A stretch of DNA of 64,000 bases from DASQHY01 sp035602605. Its GTDB lineage: Bacteria > Acidobacteriota > Terriglobia > Acidiferrales > UBA7541. The position numbers and the translations under genes are program-made. The notes beneath the pieces are model-generated. The model worked only from the letters and a program-made list of their open reading frames with translations, did no database searches and was not told the DNA's origin. This document shows, one piece after another, positions 34,588 through 43,826 of the stretch; position 1 is the first letter of the stretch, and every line of letters begins with the position of its first letter. The DNA lies in the NCBI GenBank assembly GCA_035602605.1, contig DATNLZ010000140.1, positions 1-64,000 of the forward strand. The letters are read 5' to 3'.

Positions 34588-35811
34588 ATGACCACAGAGT
34601 GTAACCAGTTTGTCCTTGGATTTCATCCCCTAAAGCGGCGCGAGATCCGGGCGGAGTTCGACGGCGGAGCGATCAGCAGTGACGGCGGTGGGCTGCTCCT
34701 GCGGGAGGTCGAGAAGCGCACCGGGATGCTCCGCGAGTTTGCCGCCTGCTTCACCGATTATCGGAATCCCGATCTGATCGAACATACGGTGGAGGAGTTG
34801 GTGGCCCAGAGAGTCTATGGCCTGGCCCTGGGCTACGAAGATCTGAACGATCACGAGGAGTTGCGGAACGATCCCTTGCTGGCGGTGCTGGTCGAGAAGG
34901 CGGATCCCAGTAGCCAAGCTTTAGCAGGAAAGAGCACCCTGAATCGGTTGGAACTGACCAAAGAGACGGCCAGTCGGAAGGAGCGTTACAAGAAGATCGT
35001 GCTGGATCACGGAGCCGTGGACCGCCTGCTGGTGGAGGTCTTCCTCGGAGCCCACCGGGAAACGCCGAAAGAAATCATCCTGGACCTGGACGCTACCGAC
35101 GACATCGTGGGCCAGATTCGTTCCGCGTGGCCACTAGTGCGTATCGTGGTGCGCGGGGACTCCGGATTTTGCCGCGAGTAGCTGATGGCTTGGTGTGAAG
35201 CGGAAGGCGTGGACTACCTACTGGGACTGGCGAAAAACGAACGTCTGAAGGCCGAGATCGAGAACGAGCGAAAGGAGGCGCAAGCCCAGTACCAAGAGAC
35301 CGGCCGCGCGGCCCGGTTGTTCAAAGAATTCGCCTATCAGATGCGGAAGAGTTGGAGCCGTGCGCGGCGGGTAGTGGCCAAGGCCGAGCATCTGGAGAAG
35401 GAAGAGAACCCACGGTTCGTGGTGACGTCTCTGCGTGGAGAAGCATGGCCGGCGCAGGAGTTGTATGAAGAGCACTACTGTGGAAGAGGGGACATGGAAA
35501 ATCGCATCAAGGAACAACTGATGTTGTTCAGTGACCGCACCAGCACGCACTATCTGCGGAGCAATCAATTGCGACTGTACTTCTCTTCGATCGCCTACGT
35601 GCTGCTGCAGATGCTGCGGCGACTGGGGCTGGAGGGCACGGAGTTGGCCAAGGCCCAGTGCTCCACCATTCGGCTCAAGGTGTTGAAGATCGGCGCGCTG
35701 ATCCGCATCACGGTACGCAAGGTGTGGATCTCGCTGGCCGGTGGGTACCCCTACGTCGAGCTATTCCGGCAAGTCTATGAAAAGTTGTGCGCCGTGCCCC
35801 TAAGGTGCTGA
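34588..35811 (+). pseudogene. IS1380-family transposase, inactivated
   Basis: One continuous frame is interrupted by an in-frame TAG at 35179-35181 between GFCRE and LMAWCEAEGVDY, where relatives have a sense codon; the frame is otherwise unshifted. The sequence also jumps from LDLDATDD directly to IVGQIRSAWP. Intact relatives carry about 60 further residues there, including the second part of the DDE core (family knowledge), so an in-frame deletion is inferred. ATG 34588 has AAGGAGA upstream. The protein would be inactive even with stop readthrough. Confidence 0.85.
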
Positions 35812-35997
35812 AAAAGAACGATCCCCAATCCCTCTTTTCTTGTCTATGTCGCGGATGGTGAGGTGTGCACAGGAACGCCTTGCCAGAGAGCAACCGACTC
35901 CTGCTCAAAACGAAAAACGCGGTGAGCCACGAGCAGCGCCACGTAAAACAATCTCACAACCCCCAGCCAAGCCGACTTCATCTCTTTTCTGCCAAGC

Positions 35998-36017
35998 TGT
36001 GAGACATGTGGGCTAGG
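35998..36017 (-). repeat. Right terminal inverted repeat of the IS1380-family element
   Basis: Matches the left end at 16 of 20 positions when reversed, setting the right boundary of the element 82 nt before the AmrS gene. Confidence 0.6.
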
Positions 36018-36098
36018 TGAACGACTTCTAGAACCACGCGGAGAGTCGGTGTACTATAGAAAGACAACCCAGCAACAACAGATTAGAAAGCGCAAGCC

Positions 36099-37286
36099 GT
36101 GGATGAACTGAAGATCCTACAAAAAACCGAGACGCTTCATGAGGCGCGATGGTGGGAGCCCGAGGCAGGGAATAAAGCGCATTGCTATCTTTGTCCGCGG
36201 CACTGCCACATTGGAGCGGGCCAAGCCGGATTCTGCTTCATACGCATCAATGAAGGCGGAAAGCTTTACAGCCTTGGCTATGGCTCACCGGCTGCCCTTC
36301 AAATTGATCCGATCGAGAAAAAGCCCCTGAGCCATTTTCTTCCCGGCACAAAAGTGTTTTCCATGGGCACCGCCGGCTGCAATATGGGCTGTTTCTTTTG
36401 CCAGAATTGGGACATTTCCAAATCGCGGCACGATCAGGTGAATTCGACGGCAATTTCACCGGAAGATGTGGTGCTCCTGGCGATTAGGTATGGCTGCCCA
36501 TCGATCGCGTTTACCTATAACGAGCCAACGATTTGGGGAGAGTACGTCATCGATATTTGCGCTGCGGCGAAAGCTCACGGCCTCAACACCGTGATGGTCA
36601 GCAATGGCTACATCACCTATGAAGCGTTTCACGATATTTACGATCACGTGGACGCCGCCAATATCGACCTAAAAGCGTTTACGGACAATTTCTACGGCAA
36701 AATCACCCTCACGCATCTCCAACCGGTCCTCGAAACACTGCAATGGTTGAAAAACGAAACCAATGTGTGGTTCGAAGTGACCAACCTGATCATTCCCACG
36801 CTCAATGACGATCCCGCGGAGACGCGCCAGCTTGCCGAATGGCTATTGGAACATCTGGGGCCGGAAGTTCCTCTTCATTTCACTGCGTTTCATCCCGACT
36901 TCAAATTACAGGATAAGCCGCGCACGCCTCCGGAGACACTGCATCGTGCCCGTCAAATTGCGCGGGAGGTCGGTCTGCATTACGTTTACGAAGGAAATAT
37001 TTACAGCGATGCGGCCAATACGTATTGCCCCGGCTGTAACACGCTTCTGATTCGTCGCTCATGGCATGACGTGCTCGACATGCGCTTGACAAGTGAGGGC
37101 GCCTGCTCCACCTGCGGCCATCGCGTTCCGGGGCATTGGACGAATCCACAAGTGGAAAACCTGCAAGGAAAGACACCGCACGAAATACTCCGCGATTCAC
37201 AACAAGCCGCCAGAACAATCCCAGAGAAGTCTCCGCAGAAGTCCACCGACAAGCACCTGGATAAATACAACACCCTGAATCTGTAA
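36099..37286 (+). CDS. amrS: AmrS-type radical SAM protein (AmmeMemoRadiSam family)
   Basis: A 395-residue radical SAM enzyme. The Fe-S motif C-x3-C-x2-C reads CNMGCFFC (residues 94-101), preceded by the AmrS-specific N-terminal cysteines in CYLCPRHCHIGAGQAGFC. The C-terminal region adds CPGCNTLLIRR and CSTCGHRVPGHW, possible extra metal sites. Partner genes AMMECR1 and Memo, usual companions in this poorly understood trio, are not next to it. The GTG at 36099 is used. The final 30 residues are a disordered Lys/Ser/Gln tail. Confidence 0.87.
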   Translation: MDELKILQKTETLHEARWWEPEAGNKAHCYLCPRHCHIGAGQAGFCFIRINEGGKLYSLGYGSPAALQIDPIEKKPLSHFLPGTKVFSMGTAGCNMGCFFCQNWDISKSRHDQVNSTAISPEDVVLLAIRYGCPSIAFTYNEPTIWGEYVIDICAAAKAHGLNTVMVSNGYITYEAFHDIYDHVDAANIDLKAFTDNFYGKITLTHLQPVLETLQWLKNETNVWFEVTNLIIPTLNDDPAETRQLAEWLLEHLGPEVPLHFTAFHPDFKLQDKPRTPPETLHRARQIAREVGLHYVYEGNIYSDAANTYCPGCNTLLIRRSWHDVLDMRLTSEGACSTCGHRVPGHWTNPQVENLQGKTPHEILRDSQQAARTIPEKSPQKSTDKHLDKYNTLNL

Positions 37287-37363
37287 AGCCGTGCGTCTAT
37301 AACGCGTTGCCTCTGTGAAAGCTGTGGATCCACGCCGGACTGGGCGTGGCATGCTCGGCCAAG

Positions 37364-38371
37364 TTAATGCCCAAAAGTATAAAAACCGGGGCCTACCCGC
37401 ATCCCATGGTGCCAGGAAATCGGAAACGCCCACCACACCAGCATTCCGAGGATTGCCTGGCCAACTGCGAGAGGAATGATGTTGCGCTCGCGCGCAAAAA
37501 GCCAGGCCATCATTGTGCCGCCAACAAACGTAATCGGAACAAGAACCGGGTTCGGCCAATGCATCGCGCCAAACATTGCTCCGGCAATCAGCACAGCTTC
37601 CCAGCGTTCAGAAGAGCCTCCAAAAAACATGAGCAGCCGATTCGTTAGAAACGACTGCAGCGCGACTTCTTGCAAGAGGCAAAACGCAAAGTAATTCCAT
37701 AGATGGCCAAACGAAATCACTGGAACGCGATGCTGCCAGCCAAGACAAAATCCGATGCTCGATACCGCAATCGAGAGTACTGCGAAAACAATTACAGCTC
37801 GGCGTGTGGCCGGCCACACATTATCGGCGCGCCAGCCAAGTGACGTCGGCGTGTCACGGTAAAGGAAGAAGCTCACAGCGAGCCATACCGGGAAAATGAT
37901 CCAGCTCTGGCGATGCGTGAATTGCAATTGCCAAATGAACGCGGCGATGAAGAAAGAAAATGCAACCGCTTCAATTAACGCCACTCGACGTCGCAACGCA
38001 GAGCCCATTTGCTTGGCGGACCGCTCAGATGTTTCCCGGGGGGCCAGCCTGTAAATCGCTGCGGTCAACTCTTTCGGCGATAAATCGCGGTCTGGAAATT
38101 GTTTTGTCGAAAGAAAGAATTCTACGTCGAAATCTGGAAAGCCTCGCCGCGTCAACAGAGCAGGCAATCGCTCGCGCAACAAGGCTGGGGTTGATTGCGG
38201 ACTCGCTCGCAGCACCTCAAAGAGAATCCGATGATGCGGATCGTGAAAGCGATAACCCGCGAGGCTTGCGAGCGCGCGAGTGCGCTCATCGCCGCTGAGT
38301 TCTGCGACACAGAGCGTACGAAGAATTTCACGCTCGCGGGCAATCCACTGGCTTGCGATGTTGAGCGACAT
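37364..38371 (-). CDS. CPBP-fold membrane protein (probable intramembrane protease homologue)
   Basis: A 335-residue protein. The first about 115 residues are soluble and helical (EREILRTLCVAELSGDERTR, FHDPHHRILFEVLRA), resembling a DnaB-N-like helical domain. The rest has about seven membrane helices with CPBP/Abi motifs: LLQEVALQSFLTNRL, where the usual EExxxR is changed to QExxxQ, and GAMFGAMHWPNP with its His. The altered first motif raises doubt about proteolytic activity. The N-terminal fusion may recruit a partner. Confidence 0.7.
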   Translation of the reverse strand: MSLNIASQWIAREREILRTLCVAELSGDERTRALASLAGYRFHDPHHRILFEVLRASPQSTPALLRERLPALLTRRGFPDFDVEFFLSTKQFPDRDLSPKELTAAIYRLAPRETSERSAKQMGSALRRRVALIEAVAFSFFIAAFIWQLQFTHRQSWIIFPVWLAVSFFLYRDTPTSLGWRADNVWPATRRAVIVFAVLSIAVSSIGFCLGWQHRVPVISFGHLWNYFAFCLLQEVALQSFLTNRLLMFFGGSSERWEAVLIAGAMFGAMHWPNPVLVPITFVGGTMMAWLFARERNIIPLAVGQAILGMLVWWAFPISWHHGMRVGPGFYTFGH

Positions 38372-38554
38372 CTCATAATTCTACTGCACCAAACGCGGCT
38401 GGTACTGCAAAAGTGTGCCTGTTTCGCTTAGTGCAATACCTTCACGGTGCGCGCCGGAAACCAGAATCGGAGATTCCACGACTGCGGGAAGCGAACTGCG
38501 CACAGGAAACGCAAAATCGTCACTTTCCTTCGCTCGGAATGGTCGACCGGTCGT

Positions 38555-39895
38555 TCAGCGTTCGCGCTCGTCGTCGTTTGAGTCGCGATCGACGATCCGT
38601 GTGTTGATTTCTTGTGGTTTGAAGCTGAGGTTGAGGTTGCACTTATCGTGGAAGAGCAGCGTGTTCGTTTGGCACAGATTCAAAACGTCTTCGCGCGTCG
38701 GACGCCGGTGCGTCTCGACCCAGCTGAGCAGCGCCTGGAACGCACCAAGCACTTCGGAATTGGTGAATTCGCAGTGCCCGTTGGCGTTGACATAGTTTTG
38801 CTGAAGGCGGCGCAAATTATGAGCGTCCTTAGCGGTTTGGCGATAGGCGTTCTCATTTTCGACGATTACCAGGCCATCCCCAATCGTGTGCAGTGTCACA
38901 ACCGGCATACGAAATCGTCCGTTGGGATCATAAGCGCTCGCGAGAAATGCGTCAGCGTCACGATCGGCGCCCGCGCGAAAGACGCCACGATTCAACGCGT
39001 CGTCATCGACGGACCCTTCGTATTCAGCGCCGAGATTTGTGACTGGACTCAAACCATGCGAGCGCACCAGCGTGAGTTCCTGCAGACCGAATGTGGCGAA
39101 GCCCATGTCCGTCAGCAGGAAGCTTTCCGGCGTCTTGGTGACGTTCAGAATATTCGCGAGGTTGCTGGCTTGTTGCGGCGTGCGCAAGGCGGGTGGATGC
39201 AAGACTCCCGTGCATTCATCGATGCGCGCGGCGAGTTGGTTGGAAGTGAGAGTGTTGTCAGGTGCAAGGCCAAAATAGAGTGGGTATTGACTCTCGCTCG
39301 GACGCGGCAAGTTGCGGCAATAATACTGATAGATAACGCGCAGGTCGAAACCGCCGTACCAATTCTTGCGCCCGCCGGCAAGCGGCCCGCAGAGAGGCAA
39401 GGCCCCGTCATAATTGAGATTGCCGTCTTCGTCGCGGCCAAAAAGCTCGGCGATAGCCGCAGTGATGAGACCTCCTTCGGAGGCGCCGACGACGAATGTT
39501 CTGTCAGGCCGGCCAAAAAGTTCAATGAATCGCCGACGCAAATTGTCGGTGTCTTCGGCGCCGTCCTTTACGGCCCATCCGCCTAAGCCAATAGCGTTTG
39601 GCCGGTAACTCGAGGCAGCTGCAGCAAAACCAAATTGAAGAAAACCCAGACTAGGTCCAAGGTCGGCCGCTGACAGCTTTGCGGGTGGATTGAGGGAATA
39701 GCCGTGGTTCCACAGTACGAGTTGGCCGTTATAGTTCGTTGGGATAGCGATAAGAAAATACGCGCCCTTGATATCCCGGCCAGCGAGGCACGTGGTTTCG
39801 GGTGCCAGGCCAACGGGACAGCTGCCCTGGGCCGCAAGTGAAGCAGATGTGAAAAGTAAAATAGCCAACCAAAGTCCAGTCCGCAAACGACTCAT
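38555..39895 (-). CDS. Exported alpha/beta-hydrolase-like protein
   Basis: A 446-residue protein with a clear signal peptide (MSRLRTGLWLAILLFTSASL). The hydrolase features are an oxyanion loop LVLWNHGYSLNPP, nucleophile elbow VVGASEGG (Ser), and a C-terminal His in NANGHCEF. No precise family is recognised; an esterase/peptidase acting on exopolymers is possible. ATG 39895 has AGGAGGG upstream. It lies in a block of exported proteins on this strand. Confidence 0.72.
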   Translation of the reverse strand: MSRLRTGLWLAILLFTSASLAAQGSCPVGLAPETTCLAGRDIKGAYFLIAIPTNYNGQLVLWNHGYSLNPPAKLSAADLGPSLGFLQFGFAAAASSYRPNAIGLGGWAVKDGAEDTDNLRRRFIELFGRPDRTFVVGASEGGLITAAIAELFGRDEDGNLNYDGALPLCGPLAGGRKNWYGGFDLRVIYQYYCRNLPRPSESQYPLYFGLAPDNTLTSNQLAARIDECTGVLHPPALRTPQQASNLANILNVTKTPESFLLTDMGFATFGLQELTLVRSHGLSPVTNLGAEYEGSVDDDALNRGVFRAGADRDADAFLASAYDPNGRFRMPVVTLHTIGDGLVIVENENAYRQTAKDAHNLRRLQQNYVNANGHCEFTNSEVLGAFQALLSWVETHRRPTREDVLNLCQTNTLLFHDKCNLNLSFKPQEINTRIVDRDSNDDERER

Positions 39896-40106
39896 ATGCC
39901 CTCCTGAAGTGCTGCCTAAAGTAAGTGGGGACCCTTCAGATTCGAACTGGGGAGACAATAGGTCCGGAGTAATTCTGTGTCAAGGATAAAACACGCCGCC
40001 GCAAAAGCGTGAGGCCAAGGCGCGACAGAGCATTGAGCATTGCCGCGACACCCAGACCGATCATGCTCATCAAGAGAGCCGCGGCAACGCGAGCTGAAAT
40101 GTCGCG

Positions 40107-41387
40107 CTAAGGTTGTGGGCTGGCGGTACACGCCGTCTTTAACGACTGAAGTTGCTTGCGCGTTTTTTCTTTCAGTTTCGCCGGCTTCTGCCCCTTGGTG
40201 AGCGGAGGCGGTGGTGAGGCATAATACTCTTGGATATCCTTGCAGAGATCTTGGGGAACATCGGCAAATTTATGTTTCGATAATTTATTTACGAGCTGGG
40301 CGTAGGTTTTGTCGGCCAAAGGATATTCGCCCCACTGCGCCTGTTTGCCGGTATCAAAATCGGTGTTGTCCAGATTCAAGTCTTGTCCGGCTCGCAACGC
40401 TTCAAGGGTTTGCCGGTAACGTTCGCGCGTATTTGTAAAGCTTTCCAGAAATAAGTTTTCCGCCTGCGGAGTCGGCGTTTTGAAACCGAAGGCGCGGAAC
40501 GGCCCGATCCTGGGAACAATCTCATAAAGCAATCCTAGGAAACGGGCGAAGAATCCAAGGTGCTGGTAATCGCTTCCAAATTCTTTGTGGAATCGCCGGT
40601 GCGACATATGGAAAACAAACTCTTTCCGCTTGATGCCGGGCTTTAGCTTTTCGATTTCATCATGCTTTTTGGACCAAGCTACGCGCGTGGTTTGCGGAAT
40701 AATATAGTTGACCGAGTGGCGGTAGGTTCCAATGGCGAGGTCTTCGCTAAAAAAAACATCTTTCATTTGCAGGCCGTATATTTCCTGGAAGACGCGCTCA
40801 AGCAATGGCTTAGAAACCTCGAAGCCGATGAAGTTGTGATAGGTGTCCGGCAGATAGGCACCACTGGCTACTTGCACAACGTCAAATGAAAACTCAACCA
40901 GCGTGTGTGATTTCTTGTCTTCCGCGTAAGTAATCGCATCTCCGTATTTGGCCCGCAGCTTGGGATACATGAGAGCAACACTGCGATTCACGGCTAGGGG
41001 ATGCCCCGAGTTGTCGGCGGCGTAATGTGCCAAAGAGCCGAGCGCAAAGGAATACTCATTGAGATCGTGTGCATTCTGAATCATGGCCTCGACAAAATCA
41101 CCGGTGCGCACGTAATGGAGCAAATTACTGAAAAATCTGCTTCCGAATGGGTAGTAACCGAGGTCCTGAATGATGCAACCGCCGTAGGCGTAGGCGCGGG
41201 CCTTGGTCAATTCTTCCTGCGTGGCTGCAGGGAAACGTTCTTTCAACAGAGGCTGAATCACCGACTCCCAAAGCGAGTCAATATTGGCCTCGTGTGTGAG
41301 GACCGAATAAGCACTGGCGGGCAATTGTGCCAATAAAAGGCAGAGAGTGACGGCAACAGCGATTACGCCTTTACAGGGTGTTTTCAT
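40107..41387 (-). CDS. Exported zinc-dependent phospholipase C-like protein
   Basis: A 426-residue protein with signal peptide (VIAVAVTLCLLLAQLPASA). The N-terminal helices carry the zinc-dependent PLC pattern: AYSVLTHEANIDSLWE, DLGYYPFGSRFFSNLLHYVR, and FALGSLAHYAADNSGHPLAV. These His/Asp residues bind the Zn cluster in Bacillus PC-PLC. The C-terminal about 150 residues are unassigned and end in a Lys/Pro-rich stretch. Phospholipid hydrolysis is family inference. Confidence 0.72.
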   Translation of the reverse strand: MKTPCKGVIAVAVTLCLLLAQLPASAYSVLTHEANIDSLWESVIQPLLKERFPAATQEELTKARAYAYGGCIIQDLGYYPFGSRFFSNLLHYVRTGDFVEAMIQNAHDLNEYSFALGSLAHYAADNSGHPLAVNRSVALMYPKLRAKYGDAITYAEDKKSHTLVEFSFDVVQVASGAYLPDTYHNFIGFEVSKPLLERVFQEIYGLQMKDVFFSEDLAIGTYRHSVNYIIPQTTRVAWSKKHDEIEKLKPGIKRKEFVFHMSHRRFHKEFGSDYQHLGFFARFLGLLYEIVPRIGPFRAFGFKTPTPQAENLFLESFTNTRERYRQTLEALRAGQDLNLDNTDFDTGKQAQWGEYPLADKTYAQLVNKLSKHKFADVPQDLCKDIQEYYASPPPPLTKGQKPAKLKEKTRKQLQSLKTACTASPQP

Positions 41388-41808
41388 TACTGGATCATCC
41401 CCCTAGTCGCTTTACGAACAAGTCCAAGGCTGGATCAAATGTTACCATCAGGCCGTAGCCTGCCTTCCTGTTTAGCATAAACAGTTAGATGCGCAAGTGA
41501 ATGAAAATGGAGCACATCCGGATTCGTAGTTTAGGAAACGGTTCCAATGTCAGCGAGAGGTCCCTGGCCGTGTGGGGTTCGTGTCCAAAAACAGTGCAGC
41601 CAACGCGGTGTAGTACGCCAATCTTCTAATGAGGGGTCATCAAGAAACATCAGCAAGACTCACTATCAGTATTGGCGGATGGGGGCGATGAAGAGAACTT
41701 AGCGAAGGGGAAGTGTAGCTTCAGCGCAGGTTGCCCATCTGGTAACTACGAAATGATGGCGCGCGAGCCTGTGTCGCTTAGCCCCGGTGCTGAGTGAACC
41801 TGAAGGAG
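41388..41808. other. Intergenic region, 421 bp
   Basis: It lies between the phospholipase-like gene start and the end of the basic-protein gene. No open frame with a ribosome site, tRNA, or clear hairpin-plus-T terminator was found on either strand. It presumably holds the promoter for the leftward phospholipase gene. Confidence 0.4.
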
Positions 41809-42189
41809 TTACCTGACGCGCCGTGTTGCCGAACCGCGGCCACGCGATCGTGTTCTTTTACTTACGCGTTTCGATGAGACTGCACCTGCGGAGCGACGAG
41901 TAGACGATGCCGCTCGGGTGGGACGTCGTTTCTGGGACAGGCTTATGCGCCGACCTAAGGATTTCGACCCAGTGGCGCGAGCACGTCCGCGGGATTTTCT
42001 TCTGCTAGCGATTTTGCGATTATTTTTGAGTGCTGAACCCGCTTTTTTCGTAACGCGTTCGGTGCTAGCGGCAACTGCCCCAAGTACGGAACCGATTTTT
42101 CGAGCGACTCCGACCAGCAGGGGCGCACCTGATTCGCTTCCTTGTGAGCCGCGGTCTGCACGGGATTCGTTGCCTTGTGACTCGGCCAT
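41809..42189 (-). CDS. Very basic Arg/Ser/Lys-rich protein, histone H1-like composition
   Basis: A 126-residue protein of extreme positive charge with repetitive SRRKSRGR/STRRSAG/SRGRGSATRR runs in its last 80 residues and a short, more ordered N-terminal part (residues 20-50). Composition resembles eukaryote-like histone H1 homologues and other nucleoid-binding tails of bacteria. ATG 42189 has GGAG upstream. DNA or RNA binding is inferred from charge only; low complexity means homology cannot be judged by eye. Confidence 0.55.
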   Translation of the reverse strand: MAESQGNESRADRGSQGSESGAPLLVGVARKIGSVLGAVAASTERVTKKAGSALKNNRKIASRRKSRGRARATGSKSLGRRISLSQKRRPTRAASSTRRSAGAVSSKRVSKRTRSRGRGSATRRVR

Positions 42190-42425
42190 TTGACGCTCCT
42201 TTGTCTAGACTTCGCGGGACAAGCCTCAAACAAAATCTACTGAAACAATACACAAGGGCGCGCGACAGCGACAATACCGGTATTCCCTTACGCAGTAGTT
42301 CTCTTTACTGTAGCAGTGAACACTGCGGGAGCGGCGGGCTAACACCGCTGCTTCATTCGCCTACAACAGCCAACACGCGCGGAGTTTAGACTCTAAGCCC
42401 ATGATCGAATCTCTAAGACCAAAGT

Positions 42426-43577
42426 CTAGGGCATAATCTGATTCACGACGTAGATGTAGCCGGACGATCCGTCGGCTACCAACAGATTGCCATTTTCATC
42501 TCTGCCAAAGGTTGTGATGCTTAGACCGCTCTCGAGCAGAAGGGCAGACTCCCACGTGCCACTGTTCGATCTCAACCCCCAGATTCGCCCGCTACACCAA
42601 TCGCCGTAAAAATAAATTCCCTGCATCGCGGGGTTAGCTGCTCCGCGGTAAACCAGACCGCCCACAATCGCGCAATCGCCTAGTGAGTGGTCGTATTCCA
42701 CCACAGGCAGCGTGAGACCATCTTGAGAACATCCTTCGGCTGGCTTAAAGCAGTGCAAGCCTTCCATGGTGTTCCAGCCATAATTTTCGCCGCCGCGGCG
42801 CGCAGCCGGTTGAAAATCAACCTCCTCATAACGATCCTGCCCAACGTCCCCGATGTAAAGATCCCGAGTGAGCGCATCGAAAGAAAAACGCCAGGGATTG
42901 CGCAATCCCGTTGCCCAAATCTCGGGACGATATCTCGCGTCAGCCACAAATGGATTGGTGGGCGGTACGCTGTATGGTGTTACTTCCGACGTCACATCGA
43001 TGCGGAGAAGCTTGCCCAGCAGTGAGGCAGGATTCTGGGCATTCTCGAATGGATCGCCTCCGCCTCCTCCGTCGCCAGGCCCGATATATAGAAATCCATC
43101 TCCCGGACCAAAGGCAAGTTGACCTCCGTTGTGGTTGCTGAAAGAAGGATGGTCTATTGAGAGAACGACGGTTTCGCTGGCTGGGTCGGCTAGATTCGGG
43201 TCGGCAGTAACGGAGAAGCGGGAAATTGCTAGGTTGCCGGATAAGTCCGTGTATTGCACGAAAAAGTGACCAAGTGCACTGAAATTCGGAGGGAAAGCGA
43301 TGCTCAAAAGTCCTCTCTCCCCTCCAAATGAAACGCGGTTCGTGATGTCCAGGAACGGTGCGTCGCGTAAGACTCCATCTTTTGAAATGCGAATCGTGCC
43401 GGCTTGCTCGACGATGAAGAGCCGGCCGCTGCCGTCGCCAGCATCCGTCATGTGAGTGGGATTGTTTAGTCCGCCAACCAAAGAAGTAAGGCCAATGGTG
43501 GGCCAGTCTTCGGTCAACTGCGCGGATGCGTTCCCAGAAAATAGCAAGATGCAAGAAAGCAGAAGTGTACGCCGCAT
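42426..43577 (-). CDS. Exported PQQ-dependent aldose sugar dehydrogenase-type protein
   Basis: A 383-residue six-bladed beta-propeller of the glucose/sorbosone dehydrogenase (GSDH) family with a signal peptide ending near residue 19. Hallmarks are LNNPTHMTDAGDGSGRLFIVEQAG, ERGLLSIAFPP, NHNGGQLAFGPGDGFLYIGPGDGG, ATGLRNPWRFSFD and GENYGWNTMEG. The family oxidises aldoses in the periplasm using PQQ and Ca2+. ATG 43577 has AGGAGG upstream. No pqq biosynthetic genes are in the window. Confidence 0.85.
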   Translation of the reverse strand: MRRTLLLSCILLFSGNASAQLTEDWPTIGLTSLVGGLNNPTHMTDAGDGSGRLFIVEQAGTIRISKDGVLRDAPFLDITNRVSFGGERGLLSIAFPPNFSALGHFFVQYTDLSGNLAISRFSVTADPNLADPASETVVLSIDHPSFSNHNGGQLAFGPGDGFLYIGPGDGGGGGDPFENAQNPASLLGKLLRIDVTSEVTPYSVPPTNPFVADARYRPEIWATGLRNPWRFSFDALTRDLYIGDVGQDRYEEVDFQPAARRGGENYGWNTMEGLHCFKPAEGCSQDGLTLPVVEYDHSLGDCAIVGGLVYRGAANPAMQGIYFYGDWCSGRIWGLRSNSGTWESALLLESGLSITTFGRDENGNLLVADGSSGYIYVVNQIMP

Positions 43578-43826
43578 ATTCCTCCTTGAAGTTGAGCTCG
43601 GGGCGGGGCTACGAGTGGTTGAAACCTAACTGGATACAATTTCACCCGTATTCTGATCTTGTAAATGTGTTGTGAAAAACCTAACGCGAGGCGTGTCCGT
43701 GTGTCAAGTTTTGCCTGAATGAGCGGTCACACCTACAATTGGCGTGGAAAAGGGACGGGTTGCGCCCCCTAACCTACACATCAAATGAACTTATTAGCGT
43801 GCAACCTCTCTGCGAGGCGTCAACTT

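Larger units (their letters stand above)
34489..36017. mobile_element. Decayed IS1380-family insertion sequence
   Basis: Bounded by imperfect 20-bp inverted repeats (34489-34508 and 35998-36017, 16 of 20 positions alike) and filled by one defective transposase gene. The span is 1529 bp, somewhat shorter than the usual 1.6-1.7 kb, consistent with the internal deletion seen in the transposase. No 4-bp target duplication is evident outside the repeats, so the ends may have mutated or the flank may have been rearranged. Confidence 0.75.

Noticed and set aside
34485..36021. Target-site duplication of the IS1380-family element
   Set aside because: The 4-nt flanks (CGCC and TGAA) do not match.
38612..39586. 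324-codon plus-strand frame opposite the exported hydrolase
   Set aside because: The minus-strand protein has a signal peptide, ribosome site and catalytic motifs; this frame has none.
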